A stretch of DNA of 64,000 nt, taken from contig NC_069669.1 of NCBI RefSeq assembly GCF_027244095.1, forward strand, positions 2,940,501-3,004,500, in the 5' to 3' direction. The translations under genes were made by a program, and so were the position numbers. Below, in pieces: positions 1 through 10,400 of this stretch. This DNA comes from Hemicordylus capensis. Its lineage: Eukaryota > Chordata > Lepidosauria > Squamata > Cordylidae. The notes beneath the pieces were generated by a model, which searched no databases, was not told where the DNA came from, and saw only the letters and a list, made by a program, of their open reading frames with translations. The first letter of the stretch is position 1; the number at the start of each line of letters is the position of its first letter.

Positions 1-1126
1 TGCTAACTTGGCAAAGAGGCACCTTTTAACGTGGTAATTCTCTTTATTTAGCAGGGGGAGAGTAACTGGCCCTATCCACCCCCAACACAGTACCTCCAGT
101 GACTGTTGCTGGTGCCTATCTTGTGTTTCTTTTTAGATTGTGAGCCCTCTGGGGATAGGGATCCATCTTATTTAAGTATTATTTCTCTGTGTAAACCGCC
201 CTGAGCCATTTTTGGAAGGGTAGTATAGAAATCAAATTAATTAATTGATTAATTAATTATAATTATAATAATTCGCTATCACCCCAACATACCCGCCTGT
301 AACATGGGGGCAATAATGCTGAAATGCATACAGAGTTCCTTGGACATTAATAAATGTTGATTGTTATTATGGGCTTGACTACATAACGATTTCTGAATCG
401 ATTTCCAAAGTCACATGCCTTAACTTAGAGCTGTGAAGAGCCCCTTTCAACCCATCCACTGAGCAGACTCAGCTCTCCCTCAAATTATCCTGGCTTTTAT
501 TCCATTCCAGTCTAAGTATGGCCTGCATCAGTGGCTTTCACACAGTGGTCCTTGGTTTCCTCAAAAGCTTATGAAGAGCCTCTTAACAAGAAGACTGGCA
601 AGGGTGAACTAAGGTTCCTAGAAGGCAGCTCGTTGCCATATGAAGACTGACAAAAGCATGCCATGCATTCGAGGCTGTGTTCCAAGTTCAAATTCAGGTC
701 ATGGGTCAATGAGAAAGGGCAACAAGTCTGGCCAATGCCCCAGAATCCTTTGCAACACAGCAGACAAGAGCATCAGCTAATGTTTGTCAACTAGAGCTCC
801 CAGCATGCCCTGCTCTGTTTAACCTGGCCATGGTAATTCCATGTTGGTCACTGTCCTGCTCTCATCACCATTACGGACTACAGTTCTCCTTTGTGATCAA
901 TTGCTGTTAGTGTATTTCATATTTTGCTAGCATTTCTGCCGCACATGATCCATCATTATCACTATGTTTATATGACTTTATAACTTACAATATAGTTTAC
1001 ATTTATATATCAATCCCTTATGTCTTTTCCCCCCAATTGTATCATTGGATCTGTTGGGCTGGGTTTTGGATTCTTAATTTCAGATCCTTTTATGCTATTT
1101 GTGTGGTGCCTGCTCCCATCACTCAC
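1..1126. other. ATPAF2: ATPAF2 intron (rest of gene lies left of window)
   Basis: No coding exon could be matched here. The next ATPAF2 exon would follow the donor at 1121-1126 on the minus strand, but its expected protein is absent from all frames, so it lies outside the window. Bases about 45-250 are the end of an L2-like LINE, given separately. The remainder, about 250-1126, shows no repeat that I can name. Confidence 0.6.
45..250 (+). mobile_element. L2-like LINE 3' end
   Basis: The stretch carries a run that recurs in this window (GTAAACCGCCCTGAGCC, then GTATAGAAAT and an AT-rich tail), as at 26822-26905 and, inverted, at 22358-22505. The tail of short AT-rich repeats fits the 3' end of a retroposon. 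The L2-like assignment is from recall of squamate repeats and was not searched. Confidence 0.5.
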
Positions 1127-2951
1127 CAGGTGCATGGTGTAGAACTTGATGGTGTCCCGCTGAGAGTCCCATTCAGTCGCTACAGCCAGAGCCAGGGCCT
1201 GGCTGGGCACTGTGAAGAGCTTGGCCTGGGGAGTTTTCAGCTTCCGGTGGTCCAAGTTGATCTCAAAGCCAGCTGGAGGAGAGAAGTGAAAAAGCCACTG
1301 AGCCTGCAGTCAGGATCTTTACAGGGGGCTCCTGCAATCCAGGTTCACCCCAAGTAGCTTTCAGAAAACATTTCTGTGACAGTCAAGTAATGTGCTCACC
1401 TTCACCTTGGGAGATGCTAACATTCTGATAAAACCTCTTCCTTTCTGGCAAGGGGAAAAAGCATATCTGGTTCAAGGAACAAATAAAATGTACATCTCTA
1501 ATGGCACAATGCAGAGAAATGTGAGCATCCCTAAACCCAATGAAATTAAAGAGACTTCAGCATCTCTCTTTTTCTCAAAATTGCTCCCATTTCCTTTCTC
1601 AACCCTACAATTCTTGGATCAATATATATTTTTCTCTTCAAAGAGATGCAGTGACTAGCCTGAACACTTCCCCCACATTCCACCATAGTCTCCAGCTATA
1701 TGAGATTATGTTTACACAAATAGGCATTTCTTTCCTGCCCAATCTAGTTTTACTATGCATTTACCATATTAAATTGACTATAACTGGCAGAGAAGAGATA
1801 CCACAAATAAACAGGAGGAGGGACACAGCCTAAAAGCTTAAGAACGACCAAGTAGGATCGCATAAAACATGTTTATACATTACATCTATGGAATGAGATG
1901 GTGTAAATTACCATTAAAACTGCCATATTCTAAGTCAGGCCATTGGTCCATCTAGCTCAGAATTGTCAACACTGACTGGCAGTGGCTCTCCAAGGTTTAA
2001 GACAGGAGCCTTTACCAACCGTACCTGGAGATGTTGCCAGGGATTAAAACTGGGACCTTCTACATACAAAGCAGAATGTTCTACCACTGATTAACAGCCC
2101 CATCCCAAGTAATATTTGGGGATGGGGCAATAACACTGTACACATAGCATGGTGTCTAGAATGGGGGTGACAGGAAACCAAGCATTCTAGAACATCTGTT
2201 GCTACTGCATTATCTTCCCGCAGTGGCTCTGATTCCCAAAGAGCCCAGCTCACTACATCTCCCACATTGCACTGTTGTGTTGACAGAGACCATATCAGCT
2301 TCATAAATAATTCCCTCTATCACAAGAGAGAAAGGAATTGCTGTATTTCAGAATATGAACAAGCAACTGTGAAGCTTCTGCTTTTGGTTTGCAGAAAGCA
2401 CATGTTACCTTCTGAATTAACGGTCATCCAAAGGCTTCATTTGGCTGGAGGCGGGCCACCTCCAGCCTCAAAGGCAGGATGCCTCTGAGAACTAGTTGCA
2501 GGGGAGTAACAGCAGGAGAGAGGGCATGCCCTCAACTCCTGCCTGCGGCTTCCAGCGGCCTCTGGTAGGCCACTGTGCGAAACAGGATGCTGGACTAGAT
2601 GGGCTTTGGGCCTGATCCAGCAGGGCTGTTCTTATGTTCATAAGAAGCACTTCTCCCAAACGTCTGTTCTCAAGACATGAAAGCAATCAAACCATATTTG
2701 AAAACTAGAGGCTGATAAAGAGCAGAGAAGGAAGAAAAAACCCCAACTCTAACTGTAAGAAAGAACAAACTCTGTCTATAGCAAAAATAAGATCTGTCTG
2801 CCGTCTCTTTCTTACCTGGCTGTGGTGTGTATGACCGCCTTGAGTTCACTGTGAAAAATGCTGGACCACGAGCAAGGAGAGTTGGATAAAGACATTGGAC
2901 CAAAAAGGGTCGGTAGGAGAATATGCATTGTAAGCCACTACACCACATCAT
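1127..2951 (-). CDS. ATPAF2: ATP synthase mitochondrial F1 complex assembly factor 2, 5' three coding exons (partial)
   Basis: ATPAF2 (yeast Atp12 family) is a mitochondrial matrix chaperone that binds the F1 alpha subunit during ATP synthase assembly. Coding exons on the minus strand are 2951-2816 (136 nt), 1444-1400 (45 nt) and 1272-1127 (146 nt), all with AG/GT borders and matching phases. The joined protein runs from MMWCSGLQCIFSYR through RRSYTPQPERKRFYQNVSIS to GFEINLDHRKLKTPQAKLF and TIKFYTMHL. From ERKRFYQNV onward it is nearly identical to human ATPAF2. The first 37 or so residues are basic and lack acidic residues, as in a mitochondrial targeting peptide. The start at 2951 is the first of two adjacent ATG codons and its MMW resembles human MWRSC, but a further 5' exon in the CpG-rich region near 3.7 kb cannot be excluded. 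The remaining exons lie left of the window. Confidence 0.88.
1921..2107 (-). mobile_element. tRNA-headed SINE with CR1-like tail
   Basis: Read on the minus strand it has the tRNA-like promoter region, the CCTGGAGATG body and the tail TGGACCAATGGCCTGACTTA. It is a diverged copy of the family seen cleanly at 9321-9519. Confidence 0.65.
2443..2645 (+). mobile_element. CR1-type LINE 3' end
   Basis: This has the CR1 3' untranslated end of this genome: the motif GGATGCTGGACTAGATGGGC, then GGCCTGATCCAGCAGGGCTG, ending TTCTTATGTTC. It is 5' truncated, as most CR1 copies are, and lies in the first ATPAF2 intron. Confidence 0.65.
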
Positions 2952-3539
2952 GAGATTTGGAGAAGGAAGTGCAGAAAGCTTGGTGATAAACTTGCCACAA
3001 TCTAATGATCCTGCAGCAACCGTAGTATTGTATTGTGGATTACTGTCCTTATTCTTTTTCAAACAGATACAGTTTTAAAAATAATAATAATCAAAAGCTT
3101 CCCTGGTTTTACAAAGATAGGCAGAAAATTAAATAGCTCAATTTAATAATAAATAAAAACATCCCCTTACTGGACAATTTACATGGCAGATAAGGGTCTA
3201 GTATTTGTTGTCCCCCGCCGCCCAGCATTCACAATGCTGCTAGTTGGTTTTATCGTATTTGGGCTTTAACTTTGCTTGGATTTCGTTACTGAGAAGCTGC
3301 TGCACTTATTGCAGAAGAGAGGGCTATATCTATCTACAGATGTATGGCTATATAATGAAGTAAACAATAGGCTTTAGGGTTTCTTTAAAAATCCTCCCCA
3401 GGCTTTCTCCTGGAACAAAGGAGGCTTGAGGTTTGTCAGGGGCTTGAGGCGGAAAAACGACCGCCCTTCAAAACAGGTGAGGCTCCTAAGGGGAGCCAAT
3501 AGGTCTCCTCTAAGAGAAGCCTTTCCAGGCGATTTCTGT

Positions 3540-4480
3540 GGAGGCCCCCCCCCCCAGCCCCTCAGGGCAGCCTCAGAGGCCGCGCCGCGCTTCCCTAGCC
3601 CCACCGCTCCCAGCCCCCTCCCGCCTGTCGGCCTCTGCTCCTCTGCCTTCCCTCCCTGCTGCCCTGCTCCGCTCTTCAAGCCCAGCTCGATATGGGCGCC
3701 GCCATCTTGCCCGGGAGGTGGGGGAAGAGGGGACCACATTGAGCCAATCGGCATCACAAACGCGTTTTTGTCCGCGCCGCCGCGACGCGGCAGAGGACGA
3801 CCTGCCGCTCCCAGGAGGAGGACCCGGCGCCTCGCTCACGCCCTCCTCTTTTTTTTTTTTTTTTTAAAACAACCCTTCCTTCCCATCCGCCCCTTTTCTC
3901 CGCACGTGACACAGGGCAGCCAATAGAGGCCGCGTGTCGCCCCGCGGCGGGCCAATCATGAGCGGAGAGGGCGGCCGCGAACGGGCTGTGGAGGCGGCCG
4001 CTGAGGGGAGCCCGTGAGGGGAGCCGAGTGGAGGCCGCCGCGGCCAGGCCCGTATCGCCCGAGGAGGCAGCAGGCAGGCAGGCAGGCAGGCGGAGGGCGG
4101 CCGGGCCGCGCTGGCGCCGGGGGACCCGCCCGACATGCCGGTGCGCAGCGCCGCTGCTCCCTCCTGCTGCTGCCCGCCGCCGCCGCCGCCGCCTGCCGGG
4201 GGAGGAGGAGCCGCCTCGGCCGCCCGCCTGGAGCCGCCGCCGCCCATCAACACGGCGCAGCCCGGCGTCAGCACCAGCCGCCTCTACAGCGGCGCCAAGT
4301 TCCGCGGGCAGCAGCGCTCCAAGGGCAACGCCTACGAGGTGGAGGTGGTCGTCCAGGTCAGAGCTAGCTGGCTGCCTACCCCGGGCCTTGCCCCGGTGGC
4401 CTTTCCCTCCGCCCTGGGCCCGGCTCCCTCCCATGCCGGGCCTCACCCCGCTCCCGTCCCGGCGCGTTCTCCCTCTCCCC
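3540..4480. promoter_or_regulatory. CpG-rich bidirectional promoter region, ATPAF2 / GID4
   Basis: The stretch is strongly GC- and CpG-rich compared with its flanks and lies between two divergent genes. Visible motifs are a YY1-type site at 3698-3709 (CAAGATGGCGGC on the minus strand), CCAAT boxes near 3742, 3919 and 3952, and an E-box CACGTGAC at 3903. The YY1 motif usually lies just downstream of a start site and reads in the direction of transcription, so it points to an ATPAF2 start near 3.7 kb. No TATA box is evident. Function is inferred from position and composition. Confidence 0.7.
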
Positions 4481-7400
4481 CCCCCCACCTTCCGGTCAGT
4501 GTTCTTTCTAACAGGGATTCCCAGATGATGTGGACTCCAACTCCCATCACCCCCAAGCAAAGGTGGTTGTAGCTGAGGATGCTGGGAGTTGTAGTCAACA
4601 GCATCTGGGAATCCTTGCTAGAGGGAACACTGCTTCCGATGTCTCTACTCCATCTCCATGTCACCGACCCACCCCCTTCCCCTACCAGACTTTACTTCCC
4701 AGGGTCCTGGGTTTGGTGCTCCTGCTCTAGATCTTGGTTGCCCTATCGATCAGATCTTTCTCTCTCTTGCTGCCCTGATATATAAGAAATCCTCATCACA
4801 GTGAAGCTGCCGTTAGGGGAGTAGAAGCATAAGAACGGCTCTGCTGCTGGATCAGACCAAAGGTCCATCTAGGCCACCATTCTGTTTTAAACAGAGGCTG
4901 GCCAGCTCACAAGTCGGACATGAAAGTCTTTTCTTCCCAGCATCTGTTATACAGAGACAGTATTCTCTAATCATGGTGGTCTGGAGAGGATACATCCAGG
5001 TGGCACAAGCAAATGAACAAAGCTGTAAGGAGAGCAGGGTGACTGATTACCATGGTGGGGGTGGCGGTGGAATGTCATGGACCCCAGTGCCGCAACTGAT
5101 CAGAGAGGAGGAGCATGAATAGCATCCATGCATTGAATCCTCGGGAGGGATTCTCATTGGGGTGTGCATATGCACCTACACCATGCAGCCGCCAGCTGTA
5201 GTGCTGCTTTGGCCACAGAGGAAGGGGTGGGGAAAGTGATGTCAGAGTTCCTGTTTGGGGATGGGACTATCTCCCAATTCCCAGGCATTACAGGTGAGGT
5301 GTCAGAATAGAAAGGTGCCTGCTGAGCAAAACATCCGTTCACTTTGACCTGGTTACTATAAAGATCAAATTGTTTGCTGTGTGGACAGGTTTGTCTCTGT
5401 ACTTTCCTGGGCACCAAAGTGAAGCGTTTGGAATAGTGCTGACTGGCACAGTCTGGACAAGAATATGTGAAGGCAGAAGCAGCAGCAGCAACTGTTGATG
5501 TGCCAGAGCATGCATTTCCACCCCTTTCTAGAGTGCATGTTTCCATAGCAGCTGCTTGTAGGAGCAGAGCATCACTTGCGTGTCCTGCTTATGAGCTTCA
5601 TAAGAGCAGCCCTGCTGGATCAGGCCCAAGGCCCATCTAGTTCAGCATTCTGTTTCACACAGTGGCCTGCCAGATGCCGCTGGGAAGTCCACAGGCAAGA
5701 GATGAGGGCACGCCCTCTCTCCTGCTGTTGCTCCCATGCAACTGGTATTTAAAGGCATCTTGCCTCTGAGGCTGGAGGTGGCCTATAGCCCTCAGACTAG
5801 TAGCCATTGATAGACCTGACCTCCATGAATTTGTCTAAGCCCCCTTTAAAGCCATCCATGCTAATGGCCATCACCACATCATGTGGCAGAGAATTCCGTA
5901 GGTTGGTTGTGTGTTGTGTGAAAAAATACCTCCTTTTGTTGGTCCTAAATTTCTTGGCAATCCGTTTCATGGGATGACCCCTGGTTCTAGTGTTATGTGA
6001 GAGGAAGAAGAATTTCTCTCTCTCTACTTTCTCCACACCATGCATGATTTTATAGACCTCTTATCATGTCTCCCCTCAGTGGTCTTTTTTCTAAACTAAA
6101 AAAAACACCAGGAGTTGTCACCTTGCCTCATAGGGAAGGTGCTTCCTGGTGGCATCTGACTAGTCACTGTTGGAATGCTGGACCATAGATCTTGGCCTGA
6201 TCCAGCAGGCCACTTCTCTTGTTTCTGGACACATATATCTCGATTTTCTTCCAGAAAGTTCTGCTCACATTCTCAGGCAGTGTTTGCAGTCTACCCTGCA
6301 TAGTTTCAGCTGTAGACCCCTGGCAACGTGACTTCAGATTCTTCTCTGGGCCTGAGTACAGACAAGACCATGCCATAGTCTTAAGGTCCGGAGATACGGA
6401 TAGCAGCTGCTGGACATTGTGTTTGATTGCATCTCAAGCTATATTTGTCAACAGGCCAAGCAGTGCAGTGGGGTGCTCTTCTGGCAGTGGTCTGTGGCTG
6501 AGTAGGTTCTTTCTAGATCTGTCTCCTTCATTGCAAGCGATGGCTATAAGGACCCCGACAGAAATGTTACCTGGGACTGCTTGAGTAGATTTAGAGGAGG
6601 AGGGAGGTAGCCTGATTACAGGCTTACAGTATATCAAACTCACCTAGTTGTCCATGGTAAGAGCTTCCCCAGGTGACCAGATGATGGATGCCATTATGAG
6701 CTGGAAGAGAATTGGGTGTTCCTCCCCTCCCACACATGCCACAAATGTATGTTGTATGTGTGGGCAGCCTGGCAAGCAATAATGTGTATGGCTTATTAGT
6801 TTTGTTTTTTGATGAGATGCTTGCAGGATCTCCTTGACTAGTAGAGAATGGAGGGGCAGCAGGCAACATAGCAGATAAGGAAAGGGGATTCAATGTAGGT
6901 AACAGAAAGGAGAAAGGCAGAGAGTCAGAGGTGCAGATAGAACCTGTGAGCCAAATGCCCAGAAGGCTGGGTAGTGGAGGAGAATAATGCAGACTCAGAG
7001 GTCAAATTGGCTCTGAAGTGGCAAGCTGGGTAGAAAGGATGGAATGTGTGTGAGGGTGTTGCCTCGACTTCATCCTGAGCCATCTCGATGAGCAGTGTGT
7101 GGTCAATGTGGCTGTCTGTGAGTCAGTGGAATGAGTCAGTTTTTTAGCTCGGTTACTGCTGCCTTGGAAGCCCAAAGTGATGTCCTCTCCTCCATCCTTT
7201 CAGGAAAAGGATGATGGCAAAATGGAACCTTGATGCACTTAGCTGGGATGCCTCTGAGGACCAGATGCTGAGGACAAACCAACTTGGAGGCCTGTTGCCT
7301 GCATGTCCCATTGGTCAGGTTCCTAGAGGCTGTTCAGAGGAGGATACTGGTCTCCATGGTGGAGCATGCTCTGATCTAGCAGGGATACTCTTATGTGTCT

Positions 7401-10400
7401 TCTTCACTTGTTCTTTGCACATGGCACCACTTGCTGTTCCACAAGCCCCATTTAGTATCCACACTGTTGATACTGCTGGTGGTCCTTACTCTGGGCACAC
7501 AATCACAAGAGGCTTTTTGCTCTGTCTTACAGCATGTGGACATGGAGAACTCCTATCTCTGCGGATACTTGAAGATTAAAGGCCTTACGGAGGTAAGTAC
7601 CCAATGCAAAACCCATTAAGCCAAGGATGTTTAGGTGCGTAGGAGTATGGAACACCCACTCCTAACCCAGGCAGGTAGAAAAACCTGCCTGAGTGGGTCC
7701 TGTGTGTGCATTATGTTAATCTACTGTGCTCTCTTGCAGGAATATCCGACCCTTACAACTTTCTTTGAAGGGGAAATAATCAGTAAAAAGCACCCATTTT
7801 TAACGCGCAAGTGGGATGCAGATGAAGACGTTGATCGTAAACATTGGGTAAGTACCACAGGGTGGTTGTAGACCTTGACTTGCTTCCCTCTGGTGGGCAA
7901 ATGCCATGCCTTCTCCTTTAGAAGGGGACCCCTTTAGGGGGCTGGTGTTCATGGTCTGGCTGGAGAGCACCCAGGCAAGCCTTTGAACTCCTCGGGCGTC
8001 AGATGGCATCTCCCTCTGGAGTGTAAGAGCTGCTTGTTACCTTCTCTTCCAGGGGAAGTTCCCAGCCTTTTACCAGTATGCAAAATCATTTAACTCAGAT
8101 GACTTTGATTACGAAGATCTGAAGAATGACGACTTTGTCTTCATGAGATGGAAGGTGAGTCTGTCTTCCAGCGAGTGCTTCACAGGGTGCCTTGCGAGGG
8201 TACTGGGCAGAGATAGTCACCTCGCCATGAGCAAGGAGAGGTTGTGGCTGAGTCTCTCTGAGCTGCGGCTGGCAATCATGCCCATCACTTAACACATTTG
8301 TATCCTGTCTTCCTCCAGGAAGTATGGGGTTGCATTATAAGATCCGCACAACAACCCTGTGAGGCAGGTTATACCAAGAGACTGGGCTTTTACCAATCTC
8401 ACTCAAAGGGGTATGGATTAAACCCCTTGCGGGGCTTGGCGCCTGCTTACCTACAGAATCGCCTCTCCCATCCAGTTACATCCCGTCCTGTTAGATCATT
8501 TCAGATGGCCGTTCTGTCAGTCCCTGATTTTCGAGAGGTTTGGAGTTCTAGGACCCACAAAAGGGCTTTTTCGGTTGCTGCCCCACTTCTTTGGAATTCT
8601 CTTCTCCTTCAGATTCATCTAGCCCCCTCTTTCCCAGTCTTTAAATCCTTATTGAAGACCTTTCTTTTCCGCTGGGCTTTCCCCCTTTAGTTTACTTTAT
8701 TTCTTTTATCTATTTTAGTTTGCAATTTTTAATGTAATTTTTGATTCCCAGCAGGAAGGTTAACTTCCGTGAAAGCCCTCAGTCAGTGGATAGCTTCAGC
8801 TCTCTACCCAGCGAGAGTGGGGAGGAGGACACCTTGCTTTCCAGCTCCTGTGATCATCACTGTTCTATTCCTCCCCACCCCGCTGCACTTCTAGAGCATC
8901 TGCCCTGTCAACCGTTCTGTAAATGAACTCTCCCTACATCAGCACTCTGAGGTTTTCTTTGACCCAGCTGTGCTGGAGGTGTGCCCAGTGAGCTCTCTGG
9001 ATCCTAGCTCCCTTTCACCCTTTCTGTGGTCTCTTGTGCAGGAGCAGTTCCTGGTCCCCGATCACACCATCAAAGACATCAGTGGTGCTTCCTTTGCTGG
9101 GTTTTATTACATATGCTTCCAAAAATCTGCAGCATCTATAGAGGGCTATTACTATCACAGGAGTTCAGAATGGTAAGAGGTCGCTTTGGCATGGACTGCT
9201 GGCGCGAGTGCATTCTTCTGCCTTTTGGGTGGCCCTTGTTCGTTCTCTCTGTTGCTTGGCCGGTTGCATCAGAGCTGCTAAGACACTGTGCCAAGGGGAA
9301 AAAAACCCCATTGGTTATGTTCTGGGGCCTTGGCACAGTGGCAGAGCATCTGCTTGGCATGCAGACGGCGCCAGGTTCAATCCCTGGCAGCATCTCCAGG
9401 CAAGGCTGGGAAAGGCTCCTGCCTGCAACCTTGGAGAGAGCCACTGCAAGTCAGTGTGGACAATACTGGGCTAGATGGACCAAGGGTCTGACTTGGCAGA
9501 AGGCAGCTTCCGATGAGCCTCCCAGCTGTGCATTTGAACCTGCACATTTTTGGATAATTGTTTTACTTTGATTGCATGCTATAAAGAAGACTGCTCAGCA
9601 GGCTTTCTTCTAGAAAGAGAAACAAAGCCCTTGCAATATTTATTTAATTTTTTTCTTTACATTTCTCTCCCGCTCTCTACGGGTGGGGGAGAGTGTGCAC
9701 TTATCCCTCCTGCTGCATTTCCCCTGCCGGCACTCAGTTTTGCTCAAGCCCCTCGGGGTGGCAGTGTACCTCCCTGCTGCCTTGTTGCTCTGTCTCCCGG
9801 AAGTAACTGGAAGTATCAGGCGCGCCTGCGCTCGTGCCCGGCATGTGCAGGTGAGGCTGATACTTCTGAGAGACGCGGCAACAGGGCAGCAGAACGGAGC
9901 GCTGGCAGGAGAAGTGTTATGGGAGGGGTAAGTGCTCCCTCCCCCACCCTTAAAAGATGCAGACACCCCTGCCGTCGAACTGGCAGAACCACTCGAACTG
10001 GTTCGGAGGCCCATAAAGGGCCTCCGAACCGGTTCAGTGCACATTCCTACTTGAACTTGGGTCTCCTCAGTCCTAGTCCAACACTAACCACTGTGCCCTG
10101 CTTGCTCTCAATAGGCTGCACCTGGTATACCAGGAAAAACAAATAACCGAGCATAAAATATTTGGATTCTCTGCATTTCTGATGCTGTATGTGATGCATT
10201 GTGAGTCCTTGTGCAGTTCCAAAATCACTGTTGGAGGGTCAGGATACAGCGATGAGCTAAAGTAGGCTGGCTTGGCAGAGTTTCAGTGAACTTGACAACT
10301 TTGATTTATACTCATCTTTTACATAGATAGCAGGAATTTGCTCAGGATCATGTTAGGGGACACACTTATTTTTCCCATAACTAACTAACTAACTAACTGC

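Noticed and set aside
3426-3926. Long ORFs on both strands in the GC-rich region (about 3.4-4.5 kb)
   Set aside because: High GC removes stop codons by chance. The protein is low-complexity Pro/Arg/Ala and only the GID4 first-exon frame matches a known protein.
8298-8690. 130-codon plus-strand ORF in GID4 intron 4 as a gene
   Set aside because: Its C-terminal part matches the end of a LINE ORF2, so it is a transposon relic.
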